A DNA stretch of 64,000 bases from Thioalkalivibrio sp. ALE31 (GTDB taxonomy: Bacteria; Pseudomonadota; Gammaproteobacteria; Ectothiorhodospirales; Ectothiorhodospiraceae). The translations under genes were made by a program, and so were the position numbers. Numbering within the stretch: position 1 is the stretch's first letter; each line of letters starts with the position of its first letter. Under the pieces are notes generated by a model, which was not told the DNA's origin, searched no databases, and saw only the letters and a list, made by a program, of their open reading frames with translations. The stretch spans positions 1 through 64,000 of the forward strand of contig NZ_KB905024.1 in assembly GCF_000377405.1 (NCBI RefSeq). The letters are read 5' to 3'. This document shows positions 29,563-37,890 of this stretch, piece after piece.

Positions 29563-29997
29563 ATGACCACGGCCACCAAGGGCGCGCACATCGAGATGCA
29601 CTATCGCCTGATCCTCGAAAACGGCTTTGTAGTGGACGGGACCGGCGACGAACCCATTACCCTGGAGATCGGCTCCGGCGAGATCCTGCCCGGCCTGGAG
29701 GATCTGCTGGTCGGGCTGGAGGCCGGCGACCACCGGGAATTTGCGATCGAGGCCGGCGTCATGTTCCCGTTCCGGGATCAGGCGGCGGTGCAGCGCATGC
29801 CGCGCTCGCAGTTCCCGGATGACCTGCCGCTGGAGGTGGACTACATCTACGAGTTCAACAGCCCCTCCGGCGAGGCCGTGCCCGGCCGCATCGAAGCGGT
29901 GGAGGACGACACCGTGACGGTGGATTTCAACCACCCGCTGGCGGGGCAACACTTCACCTTCGAGGTGGATGTGGTATCCGTACGGGAGCCACAATAG
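29563..29997 (+). CDS. fkpB: FKBP-type peptidyl-prolyl isomerase FkpB/SlpA
   Basis: This 144-residue cytoplasmic protein is of the SlyD-like group without the histidine-rich tail. The FKBP fold is split by an insert-in-flap chaperone segment, with the conserved core [28 protein letters not shown] and the end [16 protein letters not shown]. It catalyses proline isomerisation and has chaperone activity. It lies between lspA and ispH as in E. coli. Confidence 0.93.
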   Translation: MTTATKGAHIEMHYRLILENGFVVDGTGDEPITLEIGSGEILPGLEDLLVGLEAGDHREFAIEAGVMFPFRDQAAVQRMPRSQFPDDLPLEVDYIYEFNSPSGEAVPGRIEAVEDDTVTVDFNHPLAGQHFTFEVDVVSVREPQ

Positions 29998-30023
29998 GTC
30001 GCGACCGACCGCAGGAGAACACC

Positions 30024-30974
30024 ATGAGTATCCAGGCCCAGCTCGCCAATCCGCGCGGCTTCTGCGCCGGGGTGGAACGCGCCATCGAGATCGTGGAACG
30101 CGCCCTGGAGATCTACGGCGCGCCGCTGTACGTGCGCCACGAGGTGGTGCACAACCGCCACGTGGTCGGCCGCCTGACGGATGCGGGCGTGCGCTTCGTC
30201 GAGGAACTGAGCGAAGTGCCCGACGGCCAGGTGGTGATCTTCTCCGCGCACGGCGTGCCGCGCCGCGTGCAGCAGGAGGCCGAGGATCGCGGCCTGACCG
30301 TGTTCGATGCCACCTGCCCGCTGGTCACCAAGGTCCATCTGGAGGTGGCGCGCTACGCCCGCGAGGGTCGCGAGGTCGTACTGATCGGCCACGCCGGGCA
30401 CCCCGAGGTCGAGGGCACCATGGGCCAGTTCGACGACTCCCGGGGCGGCTGCATGATGCTGGTCGAGACCATCGCGGACGTCGAGAATCTGGAGGTTGCG
30501 AACCCGGACCGTCTGGCCTTCGTCTCCCAGACCACGCTGTCGATGGACGACACCGCCGGCATCATCGATGCCCTTACCGCGCGCTTCCCGAAGATCGAGG
30601 GCCCGCGCAAGATGGACATCTGCTACGCCACCCAGAACCGTCAGGATGCGGTGAAGGACCTGGCGAAGCAGTGCGACCTGCTGCTGGTGGTCGGCTCGAA
30701 GAACAGCTCGAACTCCAACCGCCTGAGCGAGATCGGCGCCCGCATGGGCGTAGCCTCCTACCTGGTGGACGGTGCCGCCGACATCGACCCCGCCTGGCTG
30801 GAGGGCAAGAGCCGCATCGGCGTCACCGCCGGCGCCTCGGCCCCGGAGGTCCTGGTCAACGAGGTGCTCGACTTCCTGCGCGGGCACGGCGTCGATACCG
30901 TCTCCGAACTCGCCGGCCGCGAAGAGACCATCACCTTCTCCATCCCCTCCGGCCTGCGCCGCGAATCCGCCTGA
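30024..30974 (+). CDS. ispH: 4-hydroxy-3-methylbut-2-enyl diphosphate reductase IspH
   Basis: This 316-residue enzyme performs the last step of the MEP isoprenoid pathway, reducing HMBPP to IPP and DMAPP. The three [4Fe-4S] cysteines appear in [11 protein letters not shown] (Cys14), ATCPLVTK (near 97) and CYATQNRQ (near 198). An AGGAG ribosome site precedes the start. It is last in the ribF-ileS-lspA-fkpB-ispH run and is followed by a palindromic repeat. Confidence 0.96.
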   Translation: MSIQAQLANPRGFCAGVERAIEIVERALEIYGAPLYVRHEVVHNRHVVGRLTDAGVRFVEELSEVPDGQVVIFSAHGVPRRVQQEAEDRGLTVFDATCPLVTKVHLEVARYAREGREVVLIGHAGHPEVEGTMGQFDDSRGGCMMLVETIADVENLEVANPDRLAFVSQTTLSMDDTAGIIDALTARFPKIEGPRKMDICYATQNRQDAVKDLAKQCDLLLVVGSKNSSNSNRLSEIGARMGVASYLVDGAADIDPAWLEGKSRIGVTAGASAPEVLVNEVLDFLRGHGVDTVSELAGREETITFSIPSGLRRESA

Positions 30975-31004
30975 CAGGCTTTGCTCTGCCCGGCGTCGCC
31001 TTGA

Positions 31005-31240
31005 TTCACCACGAAGGACACGAAGGCACGAAGAAGGGCAAGGTCAAAGGCGATTGCACCACAGAGTGCACAGAGGACACTGAGAAAGACGACAAATGGT
31101 TATATGGGCAGGAGCGATCCGCTACGCTCATCGGAATCCTGCCCGCCACAAAACCATCGCTGGTTTTCTCCGTGTCCTCCGTGACCTCTGTGGTTAATCC
31201 GCCCTTGCCCTTCTTCGTGCCTTCGTGAGCTTCGTGGTAA
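31005..31240. repeat. large palindromic repeat, copy 4
   Basis: Outer 31-nt arms are 31009-31039 and 31207-31237. Middle arms begin near 31057 (CACCACAGAG) and end near 31195 (CTCTGTGGTT). The centre is shorter than in copies 2 and 3. It fills the 303-nt gap between ispH and purU; no gene was seen. Confidence 0.75.
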
Positions 31241-31277
31241 AACCCGCCCTTGACCTTATCCGGGATACATAAACGAC

Positions 31278-32132
31278 ATGGATGATCGACCGCGTTTTCG
31301 GCTGAGTATTCGCTGCCCGGATCAGCACGGGATCGTCGCGCGCATCGCCAACGCGATCGCCAACACCGATGGCTGGATCACCGAGGCTGCACAACACACC
31401 GATGCCGAGGCCGGCTGGTTCTTCATGCGCTGGGTATTCTCGCTGCCCGTCGATGCCGAGCCCGCCCTGCGCGAACGCCTGGACGAGCTGGCCCTCGATC
31501 TCGGCATGGACTGGTGGCTGGCGGGCGCCGAAACGCGACCACGTGTGGTCCTGATGGTCTCGCGCGAGCCGCACTGCCTCAGCGACCTGCTGGCCCGCTG
31601 GAGCAACGGCGAACTGCCGATGGAGATCCCGGCGATCCTCTCCAACCATCGTGACCTGGAGCCGCTGGCCCGGTGCTACGGCATCCCGTTCGAGCACATC
31701 CCCGTGCCGCGCGAGGACCGCGAGACCGCCTTCGCTACCCTGCAGGCGCGACTCGCCGAACTCGCGCCCGACGCCATCGTACTGGCGCGCTACATGCAGA
31801 TCCTGCCGCCCGCGCTGTGCGACGAATACCCCGAACGCATCCTGAACATCCACCACAGCTTCCTGCCGTCGTTCATCGGCGCACGGCCCTACCACCAGGC
31901 CTTCGCCCGCGGCGTTAAGCTGATCGGTGCGACCTGCCACTACGTCACCGAGGACCTCGACGCCGGCCCGATCATCGAACAGGACGTCACCCGCATCCGC
32001 CATGACGACGGCGTGCAGGACCTGATCCGCAAGGGCCGCGACGTCGAACGATGGGTCCTCGCCCGCGGCCTGCGCTACCACCTCGAAGGCCGCGTCCTCA
32101 CCCACGGCAACAAGACCATCGTCTTCAACTGA
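31278..32132 (+). CDS. purU: formyltetrahydrofolate deformylase PurU
   Basis: This 284-residue protein has an N-terminal ACT domain (LSIRCPDQHGIVARIANAIA, 8-27) and a formyltransferase-fold domain (from about 90) with ILNIHHSFLPSFIGARPYHQAF. It hydrolyses 10-formyl-THF to formate and THF, balancing one-carbon pools. Length matches PurU (about 280-290). It stands alone after a palindromic repeat. Confidence 0.94.
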   Translation: MDDRPRFRLSIRCPDQHGIVARIANAIANTDGWITEAAQHTDAEAGWFFMRWVFSLPVDAEPALRERLDELALDLGMDWWLAGAETRPRVVLMVSREPHCLSDLLARWSNGELPMEIPAILSNHRDLEPLARCYGIPFEHIPVPREDRETAFATLQARLAELAPDAIVLARYMQILPPALCDEYPERILNIHHSFLPSFIGARPYHQAFARGVKLIGATCHYVTEDLDAGPIIEQDVTRIRHDDGVQDLIRKGRDVERWVLARGLRYHLEGRVLTHGNKTIVFN

Positions 32133-32242
32133 ACATTCGGCTTAACGCCTCCGCCGGCCACTACCCGCGTCACCTAACGCACTGCCACCACGACCGGAGA
32201 CGCCTGGCCTAGACTTGGACCATCAACCGGCGGGGGTGGCCC

Positions 32243-33088
32243 ATGAACAATACGACGAGCACGCGATCCGGCCTCTTGTCACCGGCCTCTGCGCCATGCA
32301 CCCGCCCGCGCAAATGGCGGACGCTGAAGGCCCTGGCCGCGGCCAGTCTTCTGGCCCTTCTGGTCGTCCAGCCCCCGGCCGCGGCCGATGCGCTGCCCGA
32401 CACCATCGAGCGCGTCAAACCCTCGGTGGTCAGCATCGCCACCCACCAGCCCGCGCGCAGCCCCCGGGCCCATTACCTCGCCACCGGCTTTGCGGTTGGC
32501 GACGGTAGTCTGATCGTCACCAATCACCATGTGATCCCGACGTCCCTGGATCACGAGAACCGCGAACAACTCGTGGTGGTCAGCGGCGAAGGCCGTGACA
32601 CCTCCATCCACAGCGCGGAACTGGTGGCCCATTCGGCGGACGACGACCTGGCCCTGCTGCGGATTGCCGGGCCCCCGCTGCCACCCCTGCAGCTGGGATC
32701 CTCCGATGCCGTGCGGGAAGGCGAACAACTGGCCTTTACCGGCTTCCCGATCGGCATGGTCCTGGGCACCTATCCCGCGACCCATCGCGCGAGCGTGGCG
32801 GCGCGCACCCCCATGGCGATCACCGCCCGGCGCTCGAGCGAACTGAGCGAGGCGCGCATCCGGCAACTGCGGGCCGGCGCACCCATGGTGTTTCAGCTGG
32901 ATGCCACCGCCTACCCCGGCAACAGCGGGAGCCCCGTCTACCGGATCGACAGCGGCGAAGTCGTCGGCGTGATCAATCAGGTCTTCGTCCAGGGCGGACG
33001 CGAGGCGGCGGTCGGCCACCCCAGCGGGATCAGTTACGCGGTGCCAGCGGACCGGATTCGTCCGCTGCTGGCAAACGCCCGGGAGTAA
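32243..33088 (+). CDS. exported trypsin-like serine protease
   Basis: This 281-residue protein carries a predicted signal peptide: a basic N-region to about residue 29, a hydrophobic core at 30-42 and a likely cleavage after AAADA near 50. A chymotrypsin-fold domain follows with catalytic His96 (TNHHVI), Asp135 (DDDLALL) and Ser228 (PGNSGSPV). No PDZ domain is present, unlike DegP/DegQ. The likely site is the periplasm, and the substrate is unknown. Confidence 0.82.
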   Translation: MNNTTSTRSGLLSPASAPCTRPRKWRTLKALAAASLLALLVVQPPAAADALPDTIERVKPSVVSIATHQPARSPRAHYLATGFAVGDGSLIVTNHHVIPTSLDHENREQLVVVSGEGRDTSIHSAELVAHSADDDLALLRIAGPPLPPLQLGSSDAVREGEQLAFTGFPIGMVLGTYPATHRASVAARTPMAITARRSSELSEARIRQLRAGAPMVFQLDATAYPGNSGSPVYRIDSGEVVGVINQVFVQGGREAAVGHPSGISYAVPADRIRPLLANARE

Positions 33089-33142
33089 CCCATCGACGCC
33101 CGCACACGTCACGGCAGGCCCTGCCCGGTAGAACGCACGCCC

Positions 33143-34102
33143 ATGGCCGCGCCCCCTCTCGACGCCCCCCGCGTCTTTCGTCAGATCCACATCGACGTGG
33201 CGCGCAACGCCACCGATGACTTCAATCCGTTCCATGACGGCGACAAGTGGATGCGGATCCGCGGCAACCCGTTTGGCGGCCCGATTGTGCTGGGCTTTCA
33301 ACTGGAATGCCTCGCCGAGGCCCTGATCACGCAGGTACGCCAGGCGGAGGGCGACAGCGGGAACATCCGCGAACGGCCATTCCGGAACTACCAGTTCACC
33401 TTTGCCGGGGCCCTGCGCCCGGACGAGGCCCTGACCACCGTGGTCAAGCCCACGAACCGGCGCATGGACGAGGCGGGACGGCCGCAACTGTCGAACCGCA
33501 TCGCGATGCGCACATCCGGCGGTCTGGTGCTGCTGGGACACGTGCGCGACACGGCCACCCCCCGCGCGCTGCCGGACGCGGCACTGCCCCTGCCCGCGGG
33601 GTTCGACCTCGACCGGCTCGAGGACCGCCGCGAACTGCCGGACAACGGGTGGTTCCACAAGCGCAAGTTCATGACCAACAGCAACGCGAAGAATCTGCTG
33701 TCGGGTTCGCTCGTGCGCCAGGCGGACTACTTCGACGAGCTGGAGGACCGGGTCAACTTTCCCGACATGTTTCCGGCATCCCTGATCTCCTGCGCGCTGC
33801 TGGAGAAGGCCCATGCCGATGGCCACGATTTCTATCGCGACCCCATGATCTATACCGCGCATCACATCAGCGTCGACCAGCGTCTGGCGCGCGCCCTGCG
33901 CAGCGCCGATGCCCTGCATATGCTGGTGAGCCCGGCCGAACACGTGGACACCTCGGATCGCGGCCTGGCCGGCTCCGGGATGGCACAGCAGCGCTACCGC
34001 TGCCTCGGCCTGGTGGCCGGCCCACGCGTCCTGTTTCGCGCCGAGCTGCTCCTGGCACCCCTCGCCACTCTGGGCCTGGATGGAGACCCAGCCACCGCGT
34101 AA
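33143..34102 (+). CDS. MaoC-like hot-dog fold protein
   Basis: This 319-residue protein has an N-terminal segment typical of MaoC/hydratase-2 hot-dog domains: ARNATDDFNPFHDGD (about 20-34) followed by GNPFGGPIVLGFQ. The C-terminal half (about 190-310, with HHISVDQRLARAL and RGLAGSGMAQQRYRCLGLV) may be a second hot-dog module. Such proteins hydrate enoyl-CoA or act as thioesterases or dehydratases on acyl thioesters. The actual substrate is not evident, and no fatty-acid genes are adjacent. Confidence 0.6.
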   Translation: MAAPPLDAPRVFRQIHIDVARNATDDFNPFHDGDKWMRIRGNPFGGPIVLGFQLECLAEALITQVRQAEGDSGNIRERPFRNYQFTFAGALRPDEALTTVVKPTNRRMDEAGRPQLSNRIAMRTSGGLVLLGHVRDTATPRALPDAALPLPAGFDLDRLEDRRELPDNGWFHKRKFMTNSNAKNLLSGSLVRQADYFDELEDRVNFPDMFPASLISCALLEKAHADGHDFYRDPMIYTAHHISVDQRLARALRSADALHMLVSPAEHVDTSDRGLAGSGMAQQRYRCLGLVAGPRVLFRAELLLAPLATLGLDGDPATA

Positions 34103-34164
34103 GGGCCCGCTGGTCGGGTAGACGGGCGGCGGTCGAGCTGCGGGTTCGGGAGCGCGCGGACCTC

Positions 34165-34509
34165 AGGGAGACGCTGATTGAATCGCACGTCCGCGCTCGA
34201 GTCGCTTTTGCGTGCGAACAAGGCGCGGTGACTGCCGTGCAGTCATTCTGCACAAGGGAACCGCAACGCCGTTCCCGCGCCCGTTTTTGATCAACAACGG
34301 GCGGCCGAGCCCCTGCTTTCAATGGCTTGTGGGGTTGGTGCCCCCCGATTCTGAATGAATATGGCCCGATCCTGCGTTGCGCCCCGAATCCATCCAAAAC
34401 GGGCGGGTAGAACCACTACCCGCTGCACGACGCGCCTTGTCTCGGAACGTTTGTCTCGAACAACTGGGGGGGCACCAACGCGGACGTGCGATTCAATCAG
34501 CGTCTCCCT
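34165..34509. repeat. hairpin array bounded by 31-nt inverted repeats
   Basis: The arms 34165-34195 and 34479-34509 are perfect 31-nt reverse complements, and the right arm overlaps the stop codon of the nucleotidyltransferase gene by one base. Inside are small hairpins GTGCAG/CTGCAC and GGGAAC/GTTCCC (about 34232-34275), the 24-nt palindrome (34279-34302) and GGGTAG/CTACCC (about 34405-34421). There is no open frame of note. The arms would suit a non-autonomous mobile element, but no target duplication was identified. Confidence 0.6.
34279..34302. repeat. 24-nt palindrome, copy 2
   Basis: This is identical to the palindrome at 344-367 (arms GCCCGTT/AACGGGC, core TTGATCAA). Two exact copies 34 kb apart in unrelated intergenic settings indicate a dispersed unit. 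Confidence 0.6.
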
Positions 34510-35615
34510 CAGGGTTCGGGCCGTTCCCGCTTCCCCTTGCGCTGGTCCTTGACCGCCTTGCGCACCAGATGAGGCAGGAGCAGGTGGAGCGGCATGCGCA
34601 GGTAGTGGGAACGCACGTACAACAGCCAGCGCGCGGCGCCGGACCCGACGCCATCGCAGCTCCAGTGATGGGGTATCAGGCCGCGCCGGAACAGCCCGTC
34701 CATCAGCCCACGCAGAGGCGCCGACGGGCGCGCGCGGGCCAGGGCCGCGAAGGCCGAATCGGGCACGGGGGTCTGCAGGAATTCGCGGCCATAGCGCAGG
34801 GCGTAGAAGAGCGGGCGTGCCAGATCCATCTCGAAGGCGCGCGCCGTCAGCCGCTCCCAGAAACCCGGATCCTCGGCCACAAAGTACCGCAGCAGCGCAT
34901 CCAGATCGGCCAGGTCCCGCAGCCCGTTCTCCAGCTCGCCGTCGTGGAACAGGTGCGTCGCGCTGTGCAGGACCATGTCCACCGGAGCCGGGATATACAC
35001 ACCCGGGTGGTCGTCGAGCGGCAGCGCCGCCTGCCACAGAAGATCCGGGTCGGGATGCAGCCGCGCGGTCGGCGGCAGGATGGTGTGGTGCACGTCCAGC
35101 ACGCTCTTGCGCTGGATATGCGTGAGCGGCGGCAGTTCGTGCATCCACTGGCGGTAGTACCGCTGGTCATAGGCATCGTAGCCCTCGCAGACCCAACCCT
35201 GGACAAACAGGTGCTGCTCCGCCTGCTCAATCCGCGCCTGCGGGACGAGGATGTCGACATCGGAGAACTGACGCCCCGGGGCGCAGGGCAAGCCCGCCAT
35301 GACATAGGCAGCGCCCTTGAGCAGCATCATCGGGATCGCCTCGGGCGCCAGGGCCTCGTGGATCCGCGCCACCTCCCAGCGGACCATGGCGTGCTGACGG
35401 TCCGCCAGGACCCGGGCCGCGTGCAGGTGCCGTCGCGGCGCCGGTGGCACCTCGGGCAGTGTCCCGGCCTCCTCGATCAATGCATGCAGCCGCCCTTCCA
35501 GGGAGGCCACCCGCGCCACCCGCACCAGCAGGTCCCAGTCCGCCAGCGAAAGCCGCCCGGCCGACTTCGGAGCGCCCAGGACCGCGAGCAGTTGCGTCAG
35601 CGCGGAGGATGTCAC
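34509..35615 (-). CDS. nucleotidyltransferase family protein of the HPr-rel-A operon
   Basis: This 368-residue protein of the NTP_transf_5 type has the nucleotidyltransferase signature in RQFSDVDILVPQARIEQAE (about 140-158) preceded by LLKGAAYV. The start is taken as GTG 35615, which overlaps the stop codon of the kinase gene (GTGA); upstream Met codons would run into that gene. Homologues occur beside HprK-related kinases in exosortase-bearing genomes and in some peptide-modification clusters. It probably transfers a nucleotide or nucleotide-derived group, and the acceptor is unknown. Confidence 0.78.
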   Translation of the reverse strand: MTSSALTQLLAVLGAPKSAGRLSLADWDLLVRVARVASLEGRLHALIEEAGTLPEVPPAPRRHLHAARVLADRQHAMVRWEVARIHEALAPEAIPMMLLKGAAYVMAGLPCAPGRQFSDVDILVPQARIEQAEQHLFVQGWVCEGYDAYDQRYYRQWMHELPPLTHIQRKSVLDVHHTILPPTARLHPDPDLLWQAALPLDDHPGVYIPAPVDMVLHSATHLFHDGELENGLRDLADLDALLRYFVAEDPGFWERLTARAFEMDLARPLFYALRYGREFLQTPVPDSAFAALARARPSAPLRGLMDGLFRRGLIPHHWSCDGVGSGAARWLLYVRSHYLRMPLHLLLPHLVRKAVKDQRKGKRERPEP

Positions 35616-36517
35616 GCGCCCCCCGCGGTCAGGTCGTTCAGCAGCCCCAGGGTGGCATCCAGATCTGCGTACTCGAGCTCGAGGCACGCACTCTGCTCGA
35701 TCAGGTCGGCCGCGGCCTCGAAGCCCGCGGCCCCCACCACGCTGTAGTTGAACGACGACCCGACCAGCCGCTGCAGGGCCACGGCCCGGTCCAGCGGCGC
35801 AAGGTGGTCACGGCCCCCCGCGGCAAAACGCGGGAAGACCAGCCAGGCCGGTCGCGCCGGGTCGTGCATCTTCTGAATACTCGCATCCGGCGGTCTCAGA
35901 TGCGCCACGGTCCCCTTGCTGGTGTCATGCGAGGCGGGCCCGATGACCGCCTGCGGGTAGCGCTCGCGGATCAGGTCAATGGCTGCATTCTTCAGGCTGA
36001 CCGGGCGCGGCAGGGCCACCAGCTGCCCGTCCGTCAGGGAAAGCAGGGCGAATTCGTCCGACAGCAGGCGCCAGCCGGACAGGGTCAGCGCGGCGGTCAG
36101 CGTGCTCTTCCCCGCCCCCGGCTCGCCCGGCATCACCAGCGCCCGACCGTTACGTTCCAGCACCGCCGCGTGGATCATCAGGAAGTCGTGGGCGTGCTGG
36201 GCAATGCACCAGTTCAGTCCCCACTCGAACAGCGGGTAGGCGTGGGCCAGCGGGAGGGGGCGAAACGGTGATCGACCGTCGAGGAAGAATCGCGCCTGCG
36301 GGCGCCAGAGCCAGTGCAGACCGGAGGCCCGTGCGAGCGTGATGTGAAAATCGGCAAACGCCGCCTGTTCCGGCGGCAGCAACTGCCGGTCGTAGAACAG
36401 GGCCAGCGCGCGTTCGACCCGGTCCAGCCGCGAACGCAGCCGGACCACGAACGGGCCCACCTGAAGGGCCACCCCGGCGCCGCGCAGCCCCGCGCGCAGG
36501 TCTTCTGGGGCTGTCAC
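35612..36517 (-). CDS. HprK-related kinase A
   Basis: This 301-residue protein is related to the kinase domain of HPr kinase. It has HAAV at 116-119, Walker A GEPGAGKST at 131-139 and an acidic SDEF motif at 153-156. The region MHDPARPAWLVFPRF lies further on. It lacks the N-terminal domain of true HprK, and no HPr or PTS gene lies nearby. It overlaps the PqqD-like gene by 4 nt. Related kinases phosphorylate serine in modified peptides, for example lasso-peptide C-termini, so a peptide or protein substrate is plausible. Confidence 0.88.
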   Translation of the reverse strand: MTAPEDLRAGLRGAGVALQVGPFVVRLRSRLDRVERALALFYDRQLLPPEQAAFADFHITLARASGLHWLWRPQARFFLDGRSPFRPLPLAHAYPLFEWGLNWCIAQHAHDFLMIHAAVLERNGRALVMPGEPGAGKSTLTAALTLSGWRLLSDEFALLSLTDGQLVALPRPVSLKNAAIDLIRERYPQAVIGPASHDTSKGTVAHLRPPDASIQKMHDPARPAWLVFPRFAAGGRDHLAPLDRAVALQRLVGSSFNYSVVGAAGFEAAADLIEQSACLELEYADLDATLGLLNDLTAGGA

Positions 36518-36816
36518 GCGTCCCGCGAGTCCGCCGGATCACAGATCAGGTGATGCTCCCGCAACTGACTCAGGCCGGCCTGCATCGCATCCTCCAGCTC
36601 CCCCTCGGCGGCTTCGTAACGCTGTTCAAGGTACTCGAACAGGGCCGTCGGCGTCATCGGCCCCTCTTGCAGGGCCTGGAAGAGCTCGGTGAGGGGCGGT
36701 TGCAGCACGTGTGTCTCGCCACAGCGCTGATCAAAGACGACCACGGATTCGCCCCACGCCCGCACGTGAGCGACCGGCAGCGAAATCAGTTCGAGGGGTT
36801 CTTCGGGAACGGACAA
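36514..36816 (-). CDS. PqqD-like protein of the HPr-rel-A system
   Basis: This 100-residue winged-helix PqqD-family protein (VVVFDQRCGETHVLQPPLTELFQAL, then a helical C-terminal half) matches the HPr-rel-A system PqqD family. PqqD proteins bind leader peptides and deliver them to modifying enzymes. Here the candidate recipient is the HprK-related kinase, with which it overlaps by 4 nt. The gene starts 52 nt after the Cys-rich exported protein gene in the same transcription unit. Confidence 0.85.
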   Translation of the reverse strand: MSVPEEPLELISLPVAHVRAWGESVVVFDQRCGETHVLQPPLTELFQALQEGPMTPTALFEYLEQRYEAAEGELEDAMQAGLSQLREHHLICDPADSRDA

Positions 36817-36868
36817 GTGCGCCTCGTTTACCGTACGGCCAGCCGTACCCGGGGCAGCGCCCCGCAGG

Positions 36869-37636
36869 TCAGCGATTGCCCTTCTGGTTGGACGTGGTGG
36901 TCCGCACCTCTACGCATACGCCCAGTTCGTTGCGCGAGTATCCATCCTCGCAGTCGCCCTGGCTGTTGATTGGGCAGAAGCGCTCGTTCATGTAGACGAA
37001 GACGTTCTTCACGGCCGTGTACTTGTCCGCGTCATCGCGGGCCATGGAATAGGCCTTCACCACCTCATCCACCGAGGCGCCAAAGTCGATCGAGGTGCAG
37101 GCCGCGTTCAGGACCGCCCCCACCGCATGCCAGTCCAGCGATCCACTGCACACGCCACTGGCCTGCAGCACCTCCATCAGCGACGGCGAGCCACTCAGAC
37201 ACTCCGGCTTGTAGCCGAACACCGACTCGAAGGAGGTCGCGCCACCGGGATGCACCGTCGCATCGAAGCTGCGGCACTGGTTGCCCGGTGGATTGGTCTT
37301 GTGGCAGGTCCCCGGCGAGTAGCCGGTGCAGTCCCAGGCGAACCAGTTGTTCTTCCAGAAGCCCGGCGTGCAGCCATCGCCCTCGGTGCACTCGTGGTCG
37401 ATATTGGAGACGTTGGCGGAGAAGATATTACCCGACAGCGAACACTGCCCCTGTGCACCCCAGACCGACTTGGCGGGGAGAGACACCAACATCGCGCCAC
37501 CCAGGCCGGCGGTGGTCAGGCGGCGGCGAGTCCGGCTGCGCGGGCCGGACGAAGCCTCGTCCCGATCCACGGGGCTGCCGGACGGATCCTCGCCCTCCGG
37601 GCCATGGCTGTGGTTCTGATCGTGTTCGTCGCTCAT
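36869..37636 (-). CDS. Cys-rich exported protein with CTPGFWKNN motif, possible HPr-rel-A substrate
   Basis: This 255-residue protein is first in the HPr-rel-A operon. It has an acidic, histidine-containing head (1-34), a basic RTRRR stretch (35-39) and a short hydrophobic segment (43-53). A possible cleavage site SVWGA follows at 57-61; this resembles a Tat-type leader without the full RRxFLK motif. The mature part has about a dozen cysteines and the motif CTPGFWKNNW (89-98), found in assorted secreted proteins. The start at 37636 is set by a GGAG-containing ribosome site; an upstream in-frame Met is less likely. The function is unknown. Being a PqqD/kinase substrate is inference from context. 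Confidence 0.7.
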   Translation of the reverse strand: MSDEHDQNHSHGPEGEDPSGSPVDRDEASSGPRSRTRRRLTTAGLGGAMLVSLPAKSVWGAQGQCSLSGNIFSANVSNIDHECTEGDGCTPGFWKNNWFAWDCTGYSPGTCHKTNPPGNQCRSFDATVHPGGATSFESVFGYKPECLSGSPSLMEVLQASGVCSGSLDWHAVGAVLNAACTSIDFGASVDEVVKAYSMARDDADKYTAVKNVFVYMNERFCPINSQGDCEDGYSRNELGVCVEVRTTTSNQKGNR

Positions 37637-37753
37637 TCTTGCCTGCTCCAGGTCCGTCCCCGGCGTCACGCCGTTCGCGCCAGGGCACCCGCCTCCACCC
37701 GCACCGGGGGAATTTCGGGGCACACTGCAATCAGACGCTTTCTACCAAGAGTT

Positions 37754-37769
37754 AGCAAGCGCAATGCCA
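37754..37769 (-). promoter_or_regulatory. sigma-54 (-24/-12) promoter of the HPr-rel-A operon
   Basis: On the minus strand the site reads TGGCATTGCGCTTGCT, a near-consensus sigma-54 promoter with GG and GC exactly 10 nt apart. It lies about 118 nt upstream of the Cys-rich protein gene and points at it. It implies control by an enhancer-binding activator; the PEP-CTERM regulator PrsR is the obvious candidate from family knowledge but is not in the window. Confidence 0.7.
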
Positions 37770-37890
37770 CTCCATCGAATAACGGGTAACTCACTGATAT
37801 CGAGGGCCGCCTCATCAGGCCTCGGGTTCGCAAGGGCGCTCGTCGCCGCCAAGTGCAAAATTTCCCGACAGGGGCCGGACGGCCGGTACA

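Noticed and set aside
21312-31240. CRISPR array suggested by repeated CACGAAGG-type motifs
   Set aside because: The motifs are in inverted pairs forming long hairpins, with no regularly spaced direct repeats, no spacers and no cas genes.
34510-35148. Arg/Ala/Gly-rich minus-strand frame opposite and inside the nucleotidyltransferase region
   Set aside because: It is a shadow in another frame of the nucleotidyltransferase gene, which has clear motifs and coupled overlaps with the kinase gene.
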